Shown here: in pieces, positions 30,042 through 37,503 of the stretch
Numbering within the stretch: the stretch's first letter is position 1
Layout of the letters: each line of letters opens with the position of its first letter
The notes under the pieces: model-generated
What the model was told of the DNA's origin: nothing
Seen by the model: the letters and a program-made list of their open reading frames with translations, nothing else
The model's database searches: none
Origin: a virus
Length of the DNA stretch: 37,503 bases
Virus record (IMG/VR): IMGVR_UViG_3300032323_000557
Span: 1 to 37,503 of that record
Strand: one strand, 5' to 3'
Translations under genes and position numbers: made by a program

Positions 30042-30228
30042 CTATCAATCCCTGGATATCGATAGTCACCCCTCTCGCTCATAGCCGGCACCTATCGCCG
30101 CCGATTATGCGCACATATAACCTACGTTATGTCAAACGCGCCTGATAGCCGCTTGCTATCATTGGCGGCCGTTTGCCGGCGGTTTGTTATCATTTTGATA
30201 GGGGGGAGGGGGGTCTGCCTGGCTATCA
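30042..30228. repeat. CTATC/GATAG repeat cluster in noncoding region before late genes
   Basis: Occurrences: CTATCA 30042-30047, TATCGATAG 30057-30065, CTATCG 30092-30097, TGATAG 30143-30148, CTATCA 30156-30161, TTATCA 30187-30192, TGATAG 30196-30201 and CTATCA 30223-30228. Several form inverted pairs, for example TATCA-TTT-TGATA. The stretch 29970-30349 has no convincing gene. It is C-rich to about 30110 and has G-runs near 30201-30213. It probably holds regulatory sites for the late operon or part of the origin. Confidence 0.65.
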
Positions 30229-30286
30229 AAATTTGCGGGAGCCGCCTACCCTCTGAAAAAGCAAAATTAGACCCCCAGCTACTAGC

Positions 30287-30316
30287 TTGTGGTTTGACAG
30301 CAAAAAAGCATACAAT
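30287..30316 (+). promoter_or_regulatory. Candidate late-operon promoter
   Basis: TACAAT (30311-30316) is a good -10 with TTGTGG (30287-30292) 18 bases upstream. A perfect TTGACA at 30294 is badly spaced (11 bases). Transcription would start near 30323, before the 30350 gene. The CTATC cluster lies directly upstream. Confidence 0.4.
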
Positions 30317-30349
30317 CGCGCTAACAGCTTCCACCCTAGGAAAAAAGCT

Positions 30350-30652
30350 ATGCCAGCCCCGATTAAAGACCCACCGTACGTGCCGCCAGCGACGCTGCCA
30401 AAGACTGACACGCAGCGCATCAAAGAGTTGAAGCAGATGCTCATTGAGGGCAAGGGCGCTGACGTCGTGCAGAAGGTCATTACGATCGCGTTAGACGACG
30501 GCCACCCAGGCCAGATGGCCGCCCTGAAGATGTGTATGGACCGCGCACTGCCTGCGAGCATGTTCGAGAAGACCGCCGCCCAGCGCAGCGCGATCAACAT
30601 CACCATTACCGGCATCGGCCAGCCGGAGATCAAGGACATCGTCGATGGATAA
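30350..30652 (+). CDS. Putative small terminase / packaging protein, 100 aa
   Basis: ATG 30350 has AGGA nine bases upstream; the open frame to 30287 includes promoter sequence and is rejected. The helical protein has QRIKELKQMLIEGKGADVV and ALDDGHPGQMAALKMCMDRALP. These resemble the short helical proteins before large terminases that are annotated as small terminase or DUF5681-like. It is two genes ahead of the large terminase. The name is from position and pattern, so moderate. Confidence 0.55.
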   Translation: MPAPIKDPPYVPPATLPKTDTQRIKELKQMLIEGKGADVVQKVITIALDDGHPGQMAALKMCMDRALPASMFEKTAAQRSAINITITGIGQPEIKDIVDG

Positions 30653-31145
30653 CTGGATATCTCAGTACGAAAAGTTTAGCGCCATGCCTTGGGCGCCGAC
30701 GCAGCTCTCAGACAAAGAAGAGAAGCAGTTCCAGAAATGGCTGCAAGGCACCAAATTGTTTTCGTCCGTCAAGCCTTACTTGGCGCAAGACGCCGGCGTG
30801 CCCGTAGAAAAGTTGAGCAATTCGCAAGCAATAAAAATGATGCTTGAACGGCCCGACTATGACTATCGCGGCGCCTGGAAGGCGGGCGTCACCGAGGTTA
30901 TTAGCCCTTACGACAACCGCCCGCACTGGCCCTCCGCCACGCCAGAAGGGCGCATGCTGAAAGACCCCACCCACCCCACCGCGTGGAAAGAGTTCTTCAT
31001 GCGGCAATACAACAAAGACCCAGACGAGTTGGGGCTAGACACCCTAGACAAGGCGCGCATGTGGCAGCAACAGCAGCAAATGCCCGCGTCAGCGCCACCC
31101 CGACCAGCGTTTGTGTACCAAGATCCGTTTGGCGTGCCGTTCTGA
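30645..31145 (+). CDS. Conserved phage protein upstream of terminase, 166 aa
   Basis: The motif DYDYRGAWKAGVTE then PYDNRPHWPSATPEGRMLK and HPTAWKEFFM is one I recognise as widely conserved in tailed phages and next to terminase or portal genes. The role is unknown. It overlaps the previous gene by eight bases and the terminase start by one base (TGATG), implying co-translation with the packaging motor. The C-terminus is Gln/Pro-rich. Confidence 0.7.
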   Translation: MDNWISQYEKFSAMPWAPTQLSDKEEKQFQKWLQGTKLFSSVKPYLAQDAGVPVEKLSNSQAIKMMLERPDYDYRGAWKAGVTEVISPYDNRPHWPSATPEGRMLKDPTHPTAWKEFFMRQYNKDPDELGLDTLDKARMWQQQQQMPASAPPRPAFVYQDPFGVPF

Positions 31146-32404
31146 TGTCGGACCTTAACTTCCAGCTGCTGCCGTGGCAACAAGAAGTCTTCAACGACGA
31201 CACACGCTTCAAGGTGGTTGCAGCCGGTCGCCGGTGCGGCAAGTCGCGTCTGGCGGCGACCACGCTGCTGATTGAGGGGCTGCGCTGCCCATCAGGATCT
31301 GCGGTCTTATATGTCGCGCCCACCAACGGCCAAGCGCGCCAGATTATCTGGAACGTCTTGCTGGATCTGGGACGCGACGTGATCGCTGGCAGTCACGTCA
31401 ACAACCAGGACATCACGCTCATTAACGGTGCGGTGATCTACGTGCGAGGCGCCGATCGGCCAGACACGCTGCGAGGCGTCTCGCTCACGTATGCGGTGTT
31501 AGACGAGGTCGCCGACATCAAACCAGAAGCGTGGGAGCAGGTCATCCGCGCGTCGCTCTCAGATAAGAAGGGACGAGGGCTCTTCATCGGCACGCCCAAG
31601 GGCAGGAACTGGTTCAACGACCTGTACAAGTTGGGGCAGACGGGTGAGGACGAGGATTGGAAGAGCTGGCACTTCACGACCCAGGACAACCCACTGATCG
31701 ACCCGAAGGAAATAGAATCCGCGAAAAAGACGCTATCGACGTTTGCATTTAAGCAAGAGTACATGGCGAGCTTCGACAATGCGGGTTCCGACATCTTCAA
31801 AGAGGAGTGGATCAAGCACGGCGAGGAGCCGGACTATGGCAGCTACTTCGTGGCGGTGGACTTGGCCGGGTTTGAGGAAGTGGCCAAGCAGGCAGCGAAT
31901 TCGAAGAAGCGGCTGGATGAGACGGCGATCGCGATTGTCAAAGTGACCGAGGATGGCAAGTGGTTCGTGAAAGACATCCAGCATGGGCGCTGGGACATCC
32001 GCGAGACAGCAGCGAAGATTCTGATGGCCATGCGGGACTACCGCCCATTAAGCGTGGGGATCGAACGGGGCGCGTTAAAAAACGCGGTTTTGCCCTATTT
32101 GAGTGACTTAATGCGCAAGAATAATGTATATTCTCACATAGTTGATCTCACGCATGGTAACCGGAAAAAGGCTGACCGGATCATCTGGAGCCTCCAGGGT
32201 CGGTTCGAGCACGGCAGGATCGTGCTGAACCAAGAAGGTGATTTTGAGACCTTTCTTGACCAGCTGTTGATGTTCCCGGCGCAAGGCGTCCACGATGACC
32301 TACCCGACGCGCTCTCTTACATTGACCAGCTGGCGGTGACTTCCTACTTCGAAGGCGACGCCGACGATGACTGGGAGCCGATGGACGTAATTTCTGGGGT
32401 GTAA
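31145..32404 (+). CDS. terL: Terminase large subunit, 419 aa
   Basis: The packaging motor ATPase and headful nuclease. Walker A is GRRCGKS (residues 28-34) and Walker B is VLDEV (Asp120-Glu121). The nuclease domain has VAVDLAG (Asp239), VGIERG (Glu307) and HDDLPDAL (Asp384/385/388). The start at 31145 is chosen over an extension to 30983 because it begins MSDLNFQLLPWQQEV, the normal N-terminus, and overlaps the stop of the gene before. It precedes the portal by one base. Confidence 0.9.
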   Translation: MSDLNFQLLPWQQEVFNDDTRFKVVAAGRRCGKSRLAATTLLIEGLRCPSGSAVLYVAPTNGQARQIIWNVLLDLGRDVIAGSHVNNQDITLINGAVIYVRGADRPDTLRGVSLTYAVLDEVADIKPEAWEQVIRASLSDKKGRGLFIGTPKGRNWFNDLYKLGQTGEDEDWKSWHFTTQDNPLIDPKEIESAKKTLSTFAFKQEYMASFDNAGSDIFKEEWIKHGEEPDYGSYFVAVDLAGFEEVAKQAANSKKRLDETAIAIVKVTEDGKWFVKDIQHGRWDIRETAAKILMAMRDYRPLSVGIERGALKNAVLPYLSDLMRKNNVYSHIVDLTHGNRKKADRIIWSLQGRFEHGRIVLNQEGDFETFLDQLLMFPAQGVHDDLPDALSYIDQLAVTSYFEGDADDDWEPMDVISGV

Positions 32405-32405
32405 G

Positions 32406-34454
32406 ATGGACCGAAACGATTTTGACGAACCCACGGAAAACGATAAAGAGCTTATCGATTTCGTGGTTCAGCATTGCGACCGCTGGCGCGACTACCGTAA
32501 TGTGAACTTCCTCCCGCAATGGGAAGAATATGAGCGCATCTTCCGTGGCGAGTGGGCCGTTGAAGACAAGACACGCGACTCTGAACGCTCCCGTATTGTG
32601 ACTCCGATGACTCAGCAAGCCGTTGAGACGCGCCATGCAGAGATCATGGAAGCGATCTTCGGCTCTGGGGAATACTTCGACATCAAGGACGACGTCAGAG
32701 ACATCGACGGCAACCCGATGGATGTCGAGATGATCAAGATCCAAATGATGGAGGATCTGAAGAAAGACAAGTTTAGGAAGTACGTCGATCAGATTGAGTT
32801 GTTGGCCGCGATCTATGGCACGGGTATCGCCGAGATCACAACGACAATGGAGAAGGAATACATTCCAGCGACCCAGCCGATCCCCGGCATGACAGGCCAA
32901 GCGGCCATCGGTGTGCAAGAGGTGGAGCGCGTCTCGGTCAAACCGATACCGGTCAATCCAAAGAATTTCTTGTGGGATCCCAACGGCACGTCGGTGGACG
33001 ACTGCATGGGTGTGGCGATCGAGAAGTACGTGTCCATCCACAAGGTGGTGGCTAATATTGAGAAGGGCGTCTATCGTAAGGTCAACATCGTGCCGACCTA
33101 CGACGACACCGACTTGGAGCCCACACAAGAGGTCAGTCAGTACCAGAACGAGAAGGTCAAGCTTCTGACGTACTACGGCTTGGTGCCCAAAGAGTACCTG
33201 TCTAAGCTAGACAAAGAAGACGAGGAGATGATCGATCTGTTCCCGGACGATTCAGTGGCCGAGGACTACAGCGACTTGGTCGAAGCGATCATCGTCATCG
33301 GTAACGACGGCATGCTGTTGAAAGCCGAAGAGAACCCGTACATGATGAAGGATCGTCCGGTACTAACCTATCAGGACGACACGGTGCCCAACCGCCTGCC
33401 TGGCCGTGGGACGGTGGAAAAAGCCTACAACATGCAAAAGGCAATCGATGCGCAGGTGAGAACGCATCTGGACTCGCTGGCGTTGACTGCTGTTCCGATG
33501 GTGGCGATGGACGCCACACGCTTGCCCCGAGGGGCAAAGTTTGAAGTCCGTCCGGGCAAGGCGTTCATGACCAACGGCAACCCGAGCGAGATTTTGTTCC
33601 CGTTCAAGTTCGGCCAAACCGATGGCAGCAACCTGACGACCGCACAGGCGTTCGAGCGCATGCTCCTGCAAGCCACAGGCACACTGGACAGCCAAGGCAT
33701 GGTCACGCAGGTGGCCAGAGACGGCGGCAATGCCGGCATGTCGATGGCAGTGGCAACGATCATTAAGAAGTACAAGCGCACGCTGGTGAACTTCCAGGAA
33801 GACTTCCTGATTCCGTTCATCAAAAAAGCAGCGTTTAGGTACATGCAATTCGACCCCGAGCGCTATCCGTCAGTGGATCTGAACTTCGTGCCGACCGCCA
33901 CACTGGGCATCATCGCCCGCGAGTACGAGCAGGCGCAGTTTATTGCGCTCTTGCAGACGTTAGGTCCTGACACACCGGTGCTACCATTGATTCTCAAAGG
34001 GATCGTGGCCAACAGCTCGCTGTCAAACCGCATGGAGTTGATGGAGTCCTTGACGCAGATGGCTCAGCCCAACCCTGAAGCGCAGGCAGCGCAGCAGATG
34101 CAGCAGCAGCTGGCCATGCAGGCCGCGCAGTCGCAGATTGCGGTCAATCAGACGCAGGCTGAGCGCAACCGGGCAGAAGCGATCAATACCACGATTGAGA
34201 CGAAATTAAAGCCAATCGAGGTGCAGAGCAAGATTATGGCGGCCAACACGCAGAATCTGCCTAATGACGCTGAGATGGCCTCCAAAGAGTTCGACAAACG
34301 GGTGAAGATCGCCGAGCTGATGCTAAAAGAAGCCGACATCAAGAACAAATCGAAGATTGTTGAGATGCAAATGGCGGAGAAGCAGAACAAAATCAGCGGC
34401 ATGGAAGAGGATTTCTTGGAAGAATTGACCAAGGAGCTGTCTGGTGGACGTTGA
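32406..34454 (+). CDS. Portal protein, 682 aa
   Basis: The portal ring is the DNA entry and exit vertex. The order is terminase, portal, as in most phages. Recognisable features are the N-terminal WRDYRNVNFLPQWEEYERIFRG and RIVTPMTQQAVETRHAEIMEAIFG, and the central ATGTLDSQGMVTQVARDGG. A Gln/Ala-rich C-terminal barrel-like helical region follows (residues about 545-680). The length is typical of podovirus portals with a long barrel. The last 11 bases overlap the collagen-containing fibre gene. Confidence 0.85.
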   Translation: MDRNDFDEPTENDKELIDFVVQHCDRWRDYRNVNFLPQWEEYERIFRGEWAVEDKTRDSERSRIVTPMTQQAVETRHAEIMEAIFGSGEYFDIKDDVRDIDGNPMDVEMIKIQMMEDLKKDKFRKYVDQIELLAAIYGTGIAEITTTMEKEYIPATQPIPGMTGQAAIGVQEVERVSVKPIPVNPKNFLWDPNGTSVDDCMGVAIEKYVSIHKVVANIEKGVYRKVNIVPTYDDTDLEPTQEVSQYQNEKVKLLTYYGLVPKEYLSKLDKEDEEMIDLFPDDSVAEDYSDLVEAIIVIGNDGMLLKAEENPYMMKDRPVLTYQDDTVPNRLPGRGTVEKAYNMQKAIDAQVRTHLDSLALTAVPMVAMDATRLPRGAKFEVRPGKAFMTNGNPSEILFPFKFGQTDGSNLTTAQAFERMLLQATGTLDSQGMVTQVARDGGNAGMSMAVATIIKKYKRTLVNFQEDFLIPFIKKAAFRYMQFDPERYPSVDLNFVPTATLGIIAREYEQAQFIALLQTLGPDTPVLPLILKGIVANSSLSNRMELMESLTQMAQPNPEAQAAQQMQQQLAMQAAQSQIAVNQTQAERNRAEAINTTIETKLKPIEVQSKIMAANTQNLPNDAEMASKEFDKRVKIAELMLKEADIKNKSKIVEMQMAEKQNKISGMEEDFLEELTKELSGGR

Positions 34455-36735
34455 AAGCCTAGCTAAGCAGTTAATCCTTCAGAACATGACGCCAGAGCAG
34501 CAGACTGCTGTTCTGGAGTCGGTTCGTGCAACGCTCCAAGAGGCCAGAGGCAACCAGAAACGACGGGTAAGTGAGAACGTCGGCGCGGTGGTTGATGCGC
34601 TACGGAAGATTGAAGCCGATATTCGGGCGAAATACGACGATCTAGGCAACAAAATCACGGCTCGAGTCAACTCGATACGTGATGGACGTGACGGCACCAA
34701 CGGATCGGACGGCAGAGATGGCCTAGATGGCCGTCCAGGCCGTGATGGCGCTCAAGGACCCGCTGGACCAGCAGGCCGCGACGGTGTGAATGGCGTGGAT
34801 GGGGTCGATGGGGTGTCTGTCACGGATGCTAAGATCGACTTCGACGGCTCGCTAGTCATAAGTCTATCCAACGGGCGTGAAATCAACGTCGGTGAGGTGG
34901 TCGCACCCGACTTGGCCGAGCGGATCAAGGTCATTACCAACGGTGGTGGCACCTCGCAGACGGTGATTGATGCTCTGGCGTCGCTCCAGCAGCAGATCAA
35001 CAACTTAATTCCCAGCCAGACAGGCAATGCGGGCAAGTTCTTGACCACCAATGGGTCGGTATTGTCGTGGGCTGATGTGGCTGGCGGTCTGGATTACCAA
35101 GGTACATGGAACGCGGCGACCAACACGCCCACTTTGGCCTCTGGTGTGGGCACCAACGGCTACTATTACGTGGTGTCGGTCGATGGTACGACGACCTTAG
35201 ATGGCATTAGTGATTGGAAAGCGGGCGATTGGCTGCTGTTTAACGGCACCGCATGGCAAAAGATTGATCAGAGCTGGGCGATTGCAGGCGCCAACGACAA
35301 TATCACGTCGATGACGGGCATCACAGGCGGTATTTCATCACCTGACTTCATCCAGTTTGACACAGGCGCGAGTGTTACCAACGCAGCAGGCCGTCTGTAC
35401 TGGGATGCTACGCAACAGACGCTAACCGTTGGTTTGAACGCCAATATTGCAGCGGACGTGGGTCAAACGCTCTATGCGTACGTGACCAACGATGAATCGG
35501 TGACAATTACCAAGGGCCAGCCGGTCTATATGTTCGCGGCGCAGGGTGATCGGGTGTCGGTCAAGCTGGCAAGCAACACTAGCGACACAACATCGGCCAA
35601 AACTTTGGGTGTTTGCGCTGAAAATATTGCTGCAGGTCAGGCCGGCATGGTCTTGTGCCAAGGCGTGCAGGATGGGCTGAATTTAAGCGCTTACAACCCT
35701 GGTGACACGCTCTATGTGGGCGCTACAGCGGGCACATTGACGTCTACCAAGCCCTATGCGCCCAACCATCTGGTCTATGTTGGTGTGGTGGAGCGCGCGA
35801 ATGCCGGCAATGGCCGTCTGTACGTGCGCATCCAAAACGGCTATGAGTTGGATGAATTGCATAACGTCTCGGCCCAGAATCCATCTAATGGCCAGACGCT
35901 GATCTATAACGCTACGACTAGTCTGTGGGAGAAAAACACCCTGACTGACGGCACCGGCATCAGTATTACTGAGGGTGCTGGGACGATCACGATTACCAAC
36001 AGCGCGCCGGATCAGACGGTGGCTTTAACGGGCGCTGGTACAACCAGCATCAGCGGTACGTACCCTAATTTCACCATCACGTCGAACGATCAGTACGTTG
36101 GTACGGTCACAAGCGTAGCTGGCACCGGCACAGTCAACGGTATTAGCCTCTCAGGCACGGTCACATCCAGTGGCAACTTGACTTTAGGTGGCACGCTCTC
36201 AAACGTCAGTTTGTCAACGCAGGTAACCGGCACACTGCCGATTGCCAATGGTGGTACAGGCCAGACGACACAGACTGCAGCATTTGACGCGTTGTCGCCA
36301 CTGACTACCAAGGGCGATCTGGTCGTTCATAACGGCACCAACGATGTACGCTTAGCAGTTGGATCGAATGGCCAACTGCTAACCGCTGATTCGGCAGAAG
36401 CTACGGGTGTCAAGTGGGCAGCAGCGCCAGTCAGTACGACGGTGTCGGACGACACCACAACGAACGCAAGCTACTACCCAACGTTTGCAACGGCAACCAG
36501 CGGCACGTTCTCAACTGCTACGGTATCCAGCACTAAGTTGACGTACAACCCGTCGTTGGGTGACTTGAGAGCCACGCAGCTGGCGGCATCCAATGGCATT
36601 ATGTTTACCAACCAGACGATCAATACGTCGGTGACGTTCCCGACCGGCTATGACGGCATCAGTGGTAAGAACTCAACGATCGCCTCTGGCGTGACGGTGA
36701 CGGTGCCAAGTGGTGCCACCTGGACGATTGTGTAA
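34444..36735 (+). CDS. Long tail fibre with collagen-like segment, 763 aa
   Basis: GTG 34444 with GGAG seven bases upstream. Residues 1-75 are a coiled, helical attachment region (ESVRATLQEARGNQKRR). Residues about 80-126 are a collagen-like run of G-x-y triplets (GRDGTNGSDGRDGLDGRPG and on). The rest is a beta-rich shaft and tip with IANGGTGQTT and similar fibre repeats. Collagen-like stretches form stiff triple helices in phage fibres. It sits between the portal and the other fibre genes, unusual for head-proximal order but common in environmental podophages. Confidence 0.8.
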   Translation: MDVESLAKQLILQNMTPEQQTAVLESVRATLQEARGNQKRRVSENVGAVVDALRKIEADIRAKYDDLGNKITARVNSIRDGRDGTNGSDGRDGLDGRPGRDGAQGPAGPAGRDGVNGVDGVDGVSVTDAKIDFDGSLVISLSNGREINVGEVVAPDLAERIKVITNGGGTSQTVIDALASLQQQINNLIPSQTGNAGKFLTTNGSVLSWADVAGGLDYQGTWNAATNTPTLASGVGTNGYYYVVSVDGTTTLDGISDWKAGDWLLFNGTAWQKIDQSWAIAGANDNITSMTGITGGISSPDFIQFDTGASVTNAAGRLYWDATQQTLTVGLNANIAADVGQTLYAYVTNDESVTITKGQPVYMFAAQGDRVSVKLASNTSDTTSAKTLGVCAENIAAGQAGMVLCQGVQDGLNLSAYNPGDTLYVGATAGTLTSTKPYAPNHLVYVGVVERANAGNGRLYVRIQNGYELDELHNVSAQNPSNGQTLIYNATTSLWEKNTLTDGTGISITEGAGTITITNSAPDQTVALTGAGTTSISGTYPNFTITSNDQYVGTVTSVAGTGTVNGISLSGTVTSSGNLTLGGTLSNVSLSTQVTGTLPIANGGTGQTTQTAAFDALSPLTTKGDLVVHNGTNDVRLAVGSNGQLLTADSAEATGVKWAAAPVSTTVSDDTTTNASYYPTFATATSGTFSTATVSSTKLTYNPSLGDLRATQLAASNGIMFTNQTINTSVTFPTGYDGISGKNSTIASGVTVTVPSGATWTIV

Positions 36736-36744
36736 GGAACGATT

Positions 36745-37260
36745 ATGCCAATGACATTTGACGGTAACGGCACGATTACAGGACTAGCTGCTGGTGGTCT
36801 GCCTAATGCTACGGTTGTGCAAGCTGATTTGGCTACAGGTGTGGCTGGTACTGGGCCAGCGTTTAGTGCGTATAACAATGCCGCAACAAGTTTGGCACAA
36901 AATACTTACACAAAAATTGCATTTCAAGTTGAGGAATACGATACAGCTAGTTGTTACGATAATGCAACTAACTATAGATTTACACCAAATGTTGCAGGTT
37001 ACTATTTAGTTAATGGTTCATTCCAGGTGGCTACTACAGCTGGAGGTATGAAATTAGCTCTATATAAAAATGGATCTGCATATAAAGTTATGGGTCAAGC
37101 AGAGCCATCATCAGGATTTACCTATGGTTGCGCCCAAGTTTATTTAAATGGCTCAACGGATTACATAGAACTATACGCATTTCAAACAGCATCAACACAA
37201 AATACTATTGTCGCTAGCACTACTGTTTATTTTCAAGCCTCAATGGTGAGGGCCGCATAA
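36745..37260 (+). CDS. C1q/TNF-like jelly-roll fibre protein, 171 aa
   Basis: Residues 40-170 match a C1q-like domain: AFSAYNNAATSLAQNTYTK, then FTPNVAGYYLVNGSFQV and a terminal TVYFQASMVRAA. Such domains cap phage fibres and form trimers. The coding sequence is strikingly AT-rich from about 36880: 30% GC at 36961-37020 versus 60% at 36661-36720 in the previous gene. This indicates recent acquisition. Its stop overlaps the XkdW-like gene by one base. Confidence 0.8.
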   Translation: MPMTFDGNGTITGLAAGGLPNATVVQADLATGVAGTGPAFSAYNNAATSLAQNTYTKIAFQVEEYDTASCYDNATNYRFTPNVAGYYLVNGSFQVATTAGGMKLALYKNGSAYKVMGQAEPSSGFTYGCAQVYLNGSTDYIELYAFQTASTQNTIVASTTVYFQASMVRAA

Positions 37261-37427
37261 TGACTCTTTACGACAAAATTAAAGCGATTTACCCTACTCT
37301 GCAAGATACAGACTTTGTAGACACCATCCGCTTACAAAACGATTCTGACGGTAACGGTGATTACATAGCTAAATGGGATCATTCGACACTGCCTCGTCCT
37401 ACTGAGGATCAATTAAATGCCGCTTAA
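37260..37427 (+). CDS. XkdW-like small tail protein, 55 aa (crosses the circular junction)
   Basis: The short protein MTLYDKIKAIYPTLQDTDF then LQNDSDGNGDYIAKWDHSTLPRPTEDQL matches the XkdW-type phage tail domain as I remember it, which is usually fused to or next to fibres. The gene starts on the last base of the C1q-like stop. Its 3' end is repeated at the left end of the window. It ends 11 bases inside the next fibre gene. It is probably a fibre accessory. Confidence 0.75.
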   Translation: MTLYDKIKAIYPTLQDTDFVDTIRLQNDSDGNGDYIAKWDHSTLPRPTEDQLNAA

Positions 37428-37503
37428 ACTAAACAGCACAAGTGGTGGTAGCGTAACGCTTCAGGAGCCTACGACTGCTTCTAATAGAACGCTGACTTTG
37501 CCT
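37388..37503. repeat. Terminal direct repeat, right copy
   Basis: Exact copy of bases 1-116. It marks the end of one genome length (37,387 bp) and shows that the window is circular or terminally redundant. Confidence 0.97.
37417..37503 (+). CDS. Beginning of the fibre-tip gene, second copy (cut by the window end)
   Basis: This is the same start as the gene at 30-485, truncated after 29 codons by the end of the sequence. It is not a second gene but the redundant end of the circular molecule. Confidence 0.9.
   Translation, partial: MPLKLNSTSGGSVTLQEPTTASNRTLTLP

Noticed and set aside
30294-30316. Promoter made of TTGACA 30294 and TACAAT 30311
   Set aside because: Spacing is 11 bases, too short for sigma-70; the -10 was instead paired with TTGTGG at 30287.
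30226-30639. 137-codon minus-strand frame near the late promoter
   Set aside because: It is antisense to the small-terminase candidate and to promoter sequence; composition and lack of signals argue for a shadow.
32181-33128. 315-codon open frame on the minus strand
   Set aside because: It lies opposite the terminase and portal genes. It has a His/Arg/Leu-rich composition typical of the reverse of GC-rich coding sequence, with no ribosome site and no motif.
1-37503. tRNA genes, integrase, and single-subunit RNA polymerase
   Set aside because: Looked for by eye on both strands; no cloverleaf, tyrosine or serine recombinase motif, or T7-type polymerase motif was found. A tRNAscan or HMM search would be decisive.

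Overview
The window is a complete or near-complete genome of a tailed, short-tailed (podovirus-type) bacteriophage. The first 116 bases are repeated exactly at the right end, and one small gene reads straight through that junction. The molecule therefore closes into a circle of 37,387 bp, or has redundant ends. The host is a Gram-negative bacterium: the lysis cassette carries a nested Rz/Rz1-type spanin pair and a second outer-membrane-type lipoprotein, and the promoters look like ordinary sigma-70 promoters. No phage RNA polymerase, integrase, excisionase, tRNA or CRISPR array was seen. This suggests a lytic phage that depends on host RNA polymerase. The host genus cannot be read from the sequence.

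Layout. (1) 30350-37427, continuing through the junction to about 16776, is one long rightward virion-and-lysis unit. In order it holds a small-terminase candidate, a conserved 166-aa protein, large terminase, portal, and a collagen-containing fibre. A tail-fibre cassette spans the junction (C1q-like protein, XkdW-like protein, fibre tip, two small proteins, an S74-type fibre). Then come the scaffold, major capsid protein (between two intrinsic terminators), several small basic proteins, adaptor, nozzle, a collar-type fibre, a cupin, three ejection proteins, and the lysis genes. (2) 16777-19852 is a tightly overlapped leftward operon of ten genes, including an SNF2-type helicase, a VRR-NUC nuclease and an NrdR-like zinc ribbon. 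(3) 19958-27329 is the rightward replication unit: Nmad5-like protein, DUF2800 nuclease-like protein, a conserved 206-aa protein, an HNH endonuclease behind a highly structured 300-base leader, family A DNA polymerase and a primase-helicase. (4) 27413-29367 is a leftward operon of nine very small genes, probably early host-interaction functions. (5) 29368-30349 is a regulatory and probable replication-origin region. It contains a TTGACA promoter with an operator-like inverted repeat, nine copies of a TGACCAT/ATGGTCA repeat around an AT-rich tract, a small gene that may encode a ribbon-helix-helix protein, and a second repeat family (CTATC/GATAG) before the late genes.

The most interesting items are the TGACCAT iteron-like array and its neighbouring small gene, and the CTATC array. 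Others are the divergent promoter pair whose -35 hexamers overlap at 19895-19901, the multi-branched RNA-like structure before the HNH gene, a probable ATT start codon at 14093, and several genes too small for routine calling. These include a 19-aa membrane peptide at 27413-27472. Product names come from motif and family recognition by eye; no database search was run.
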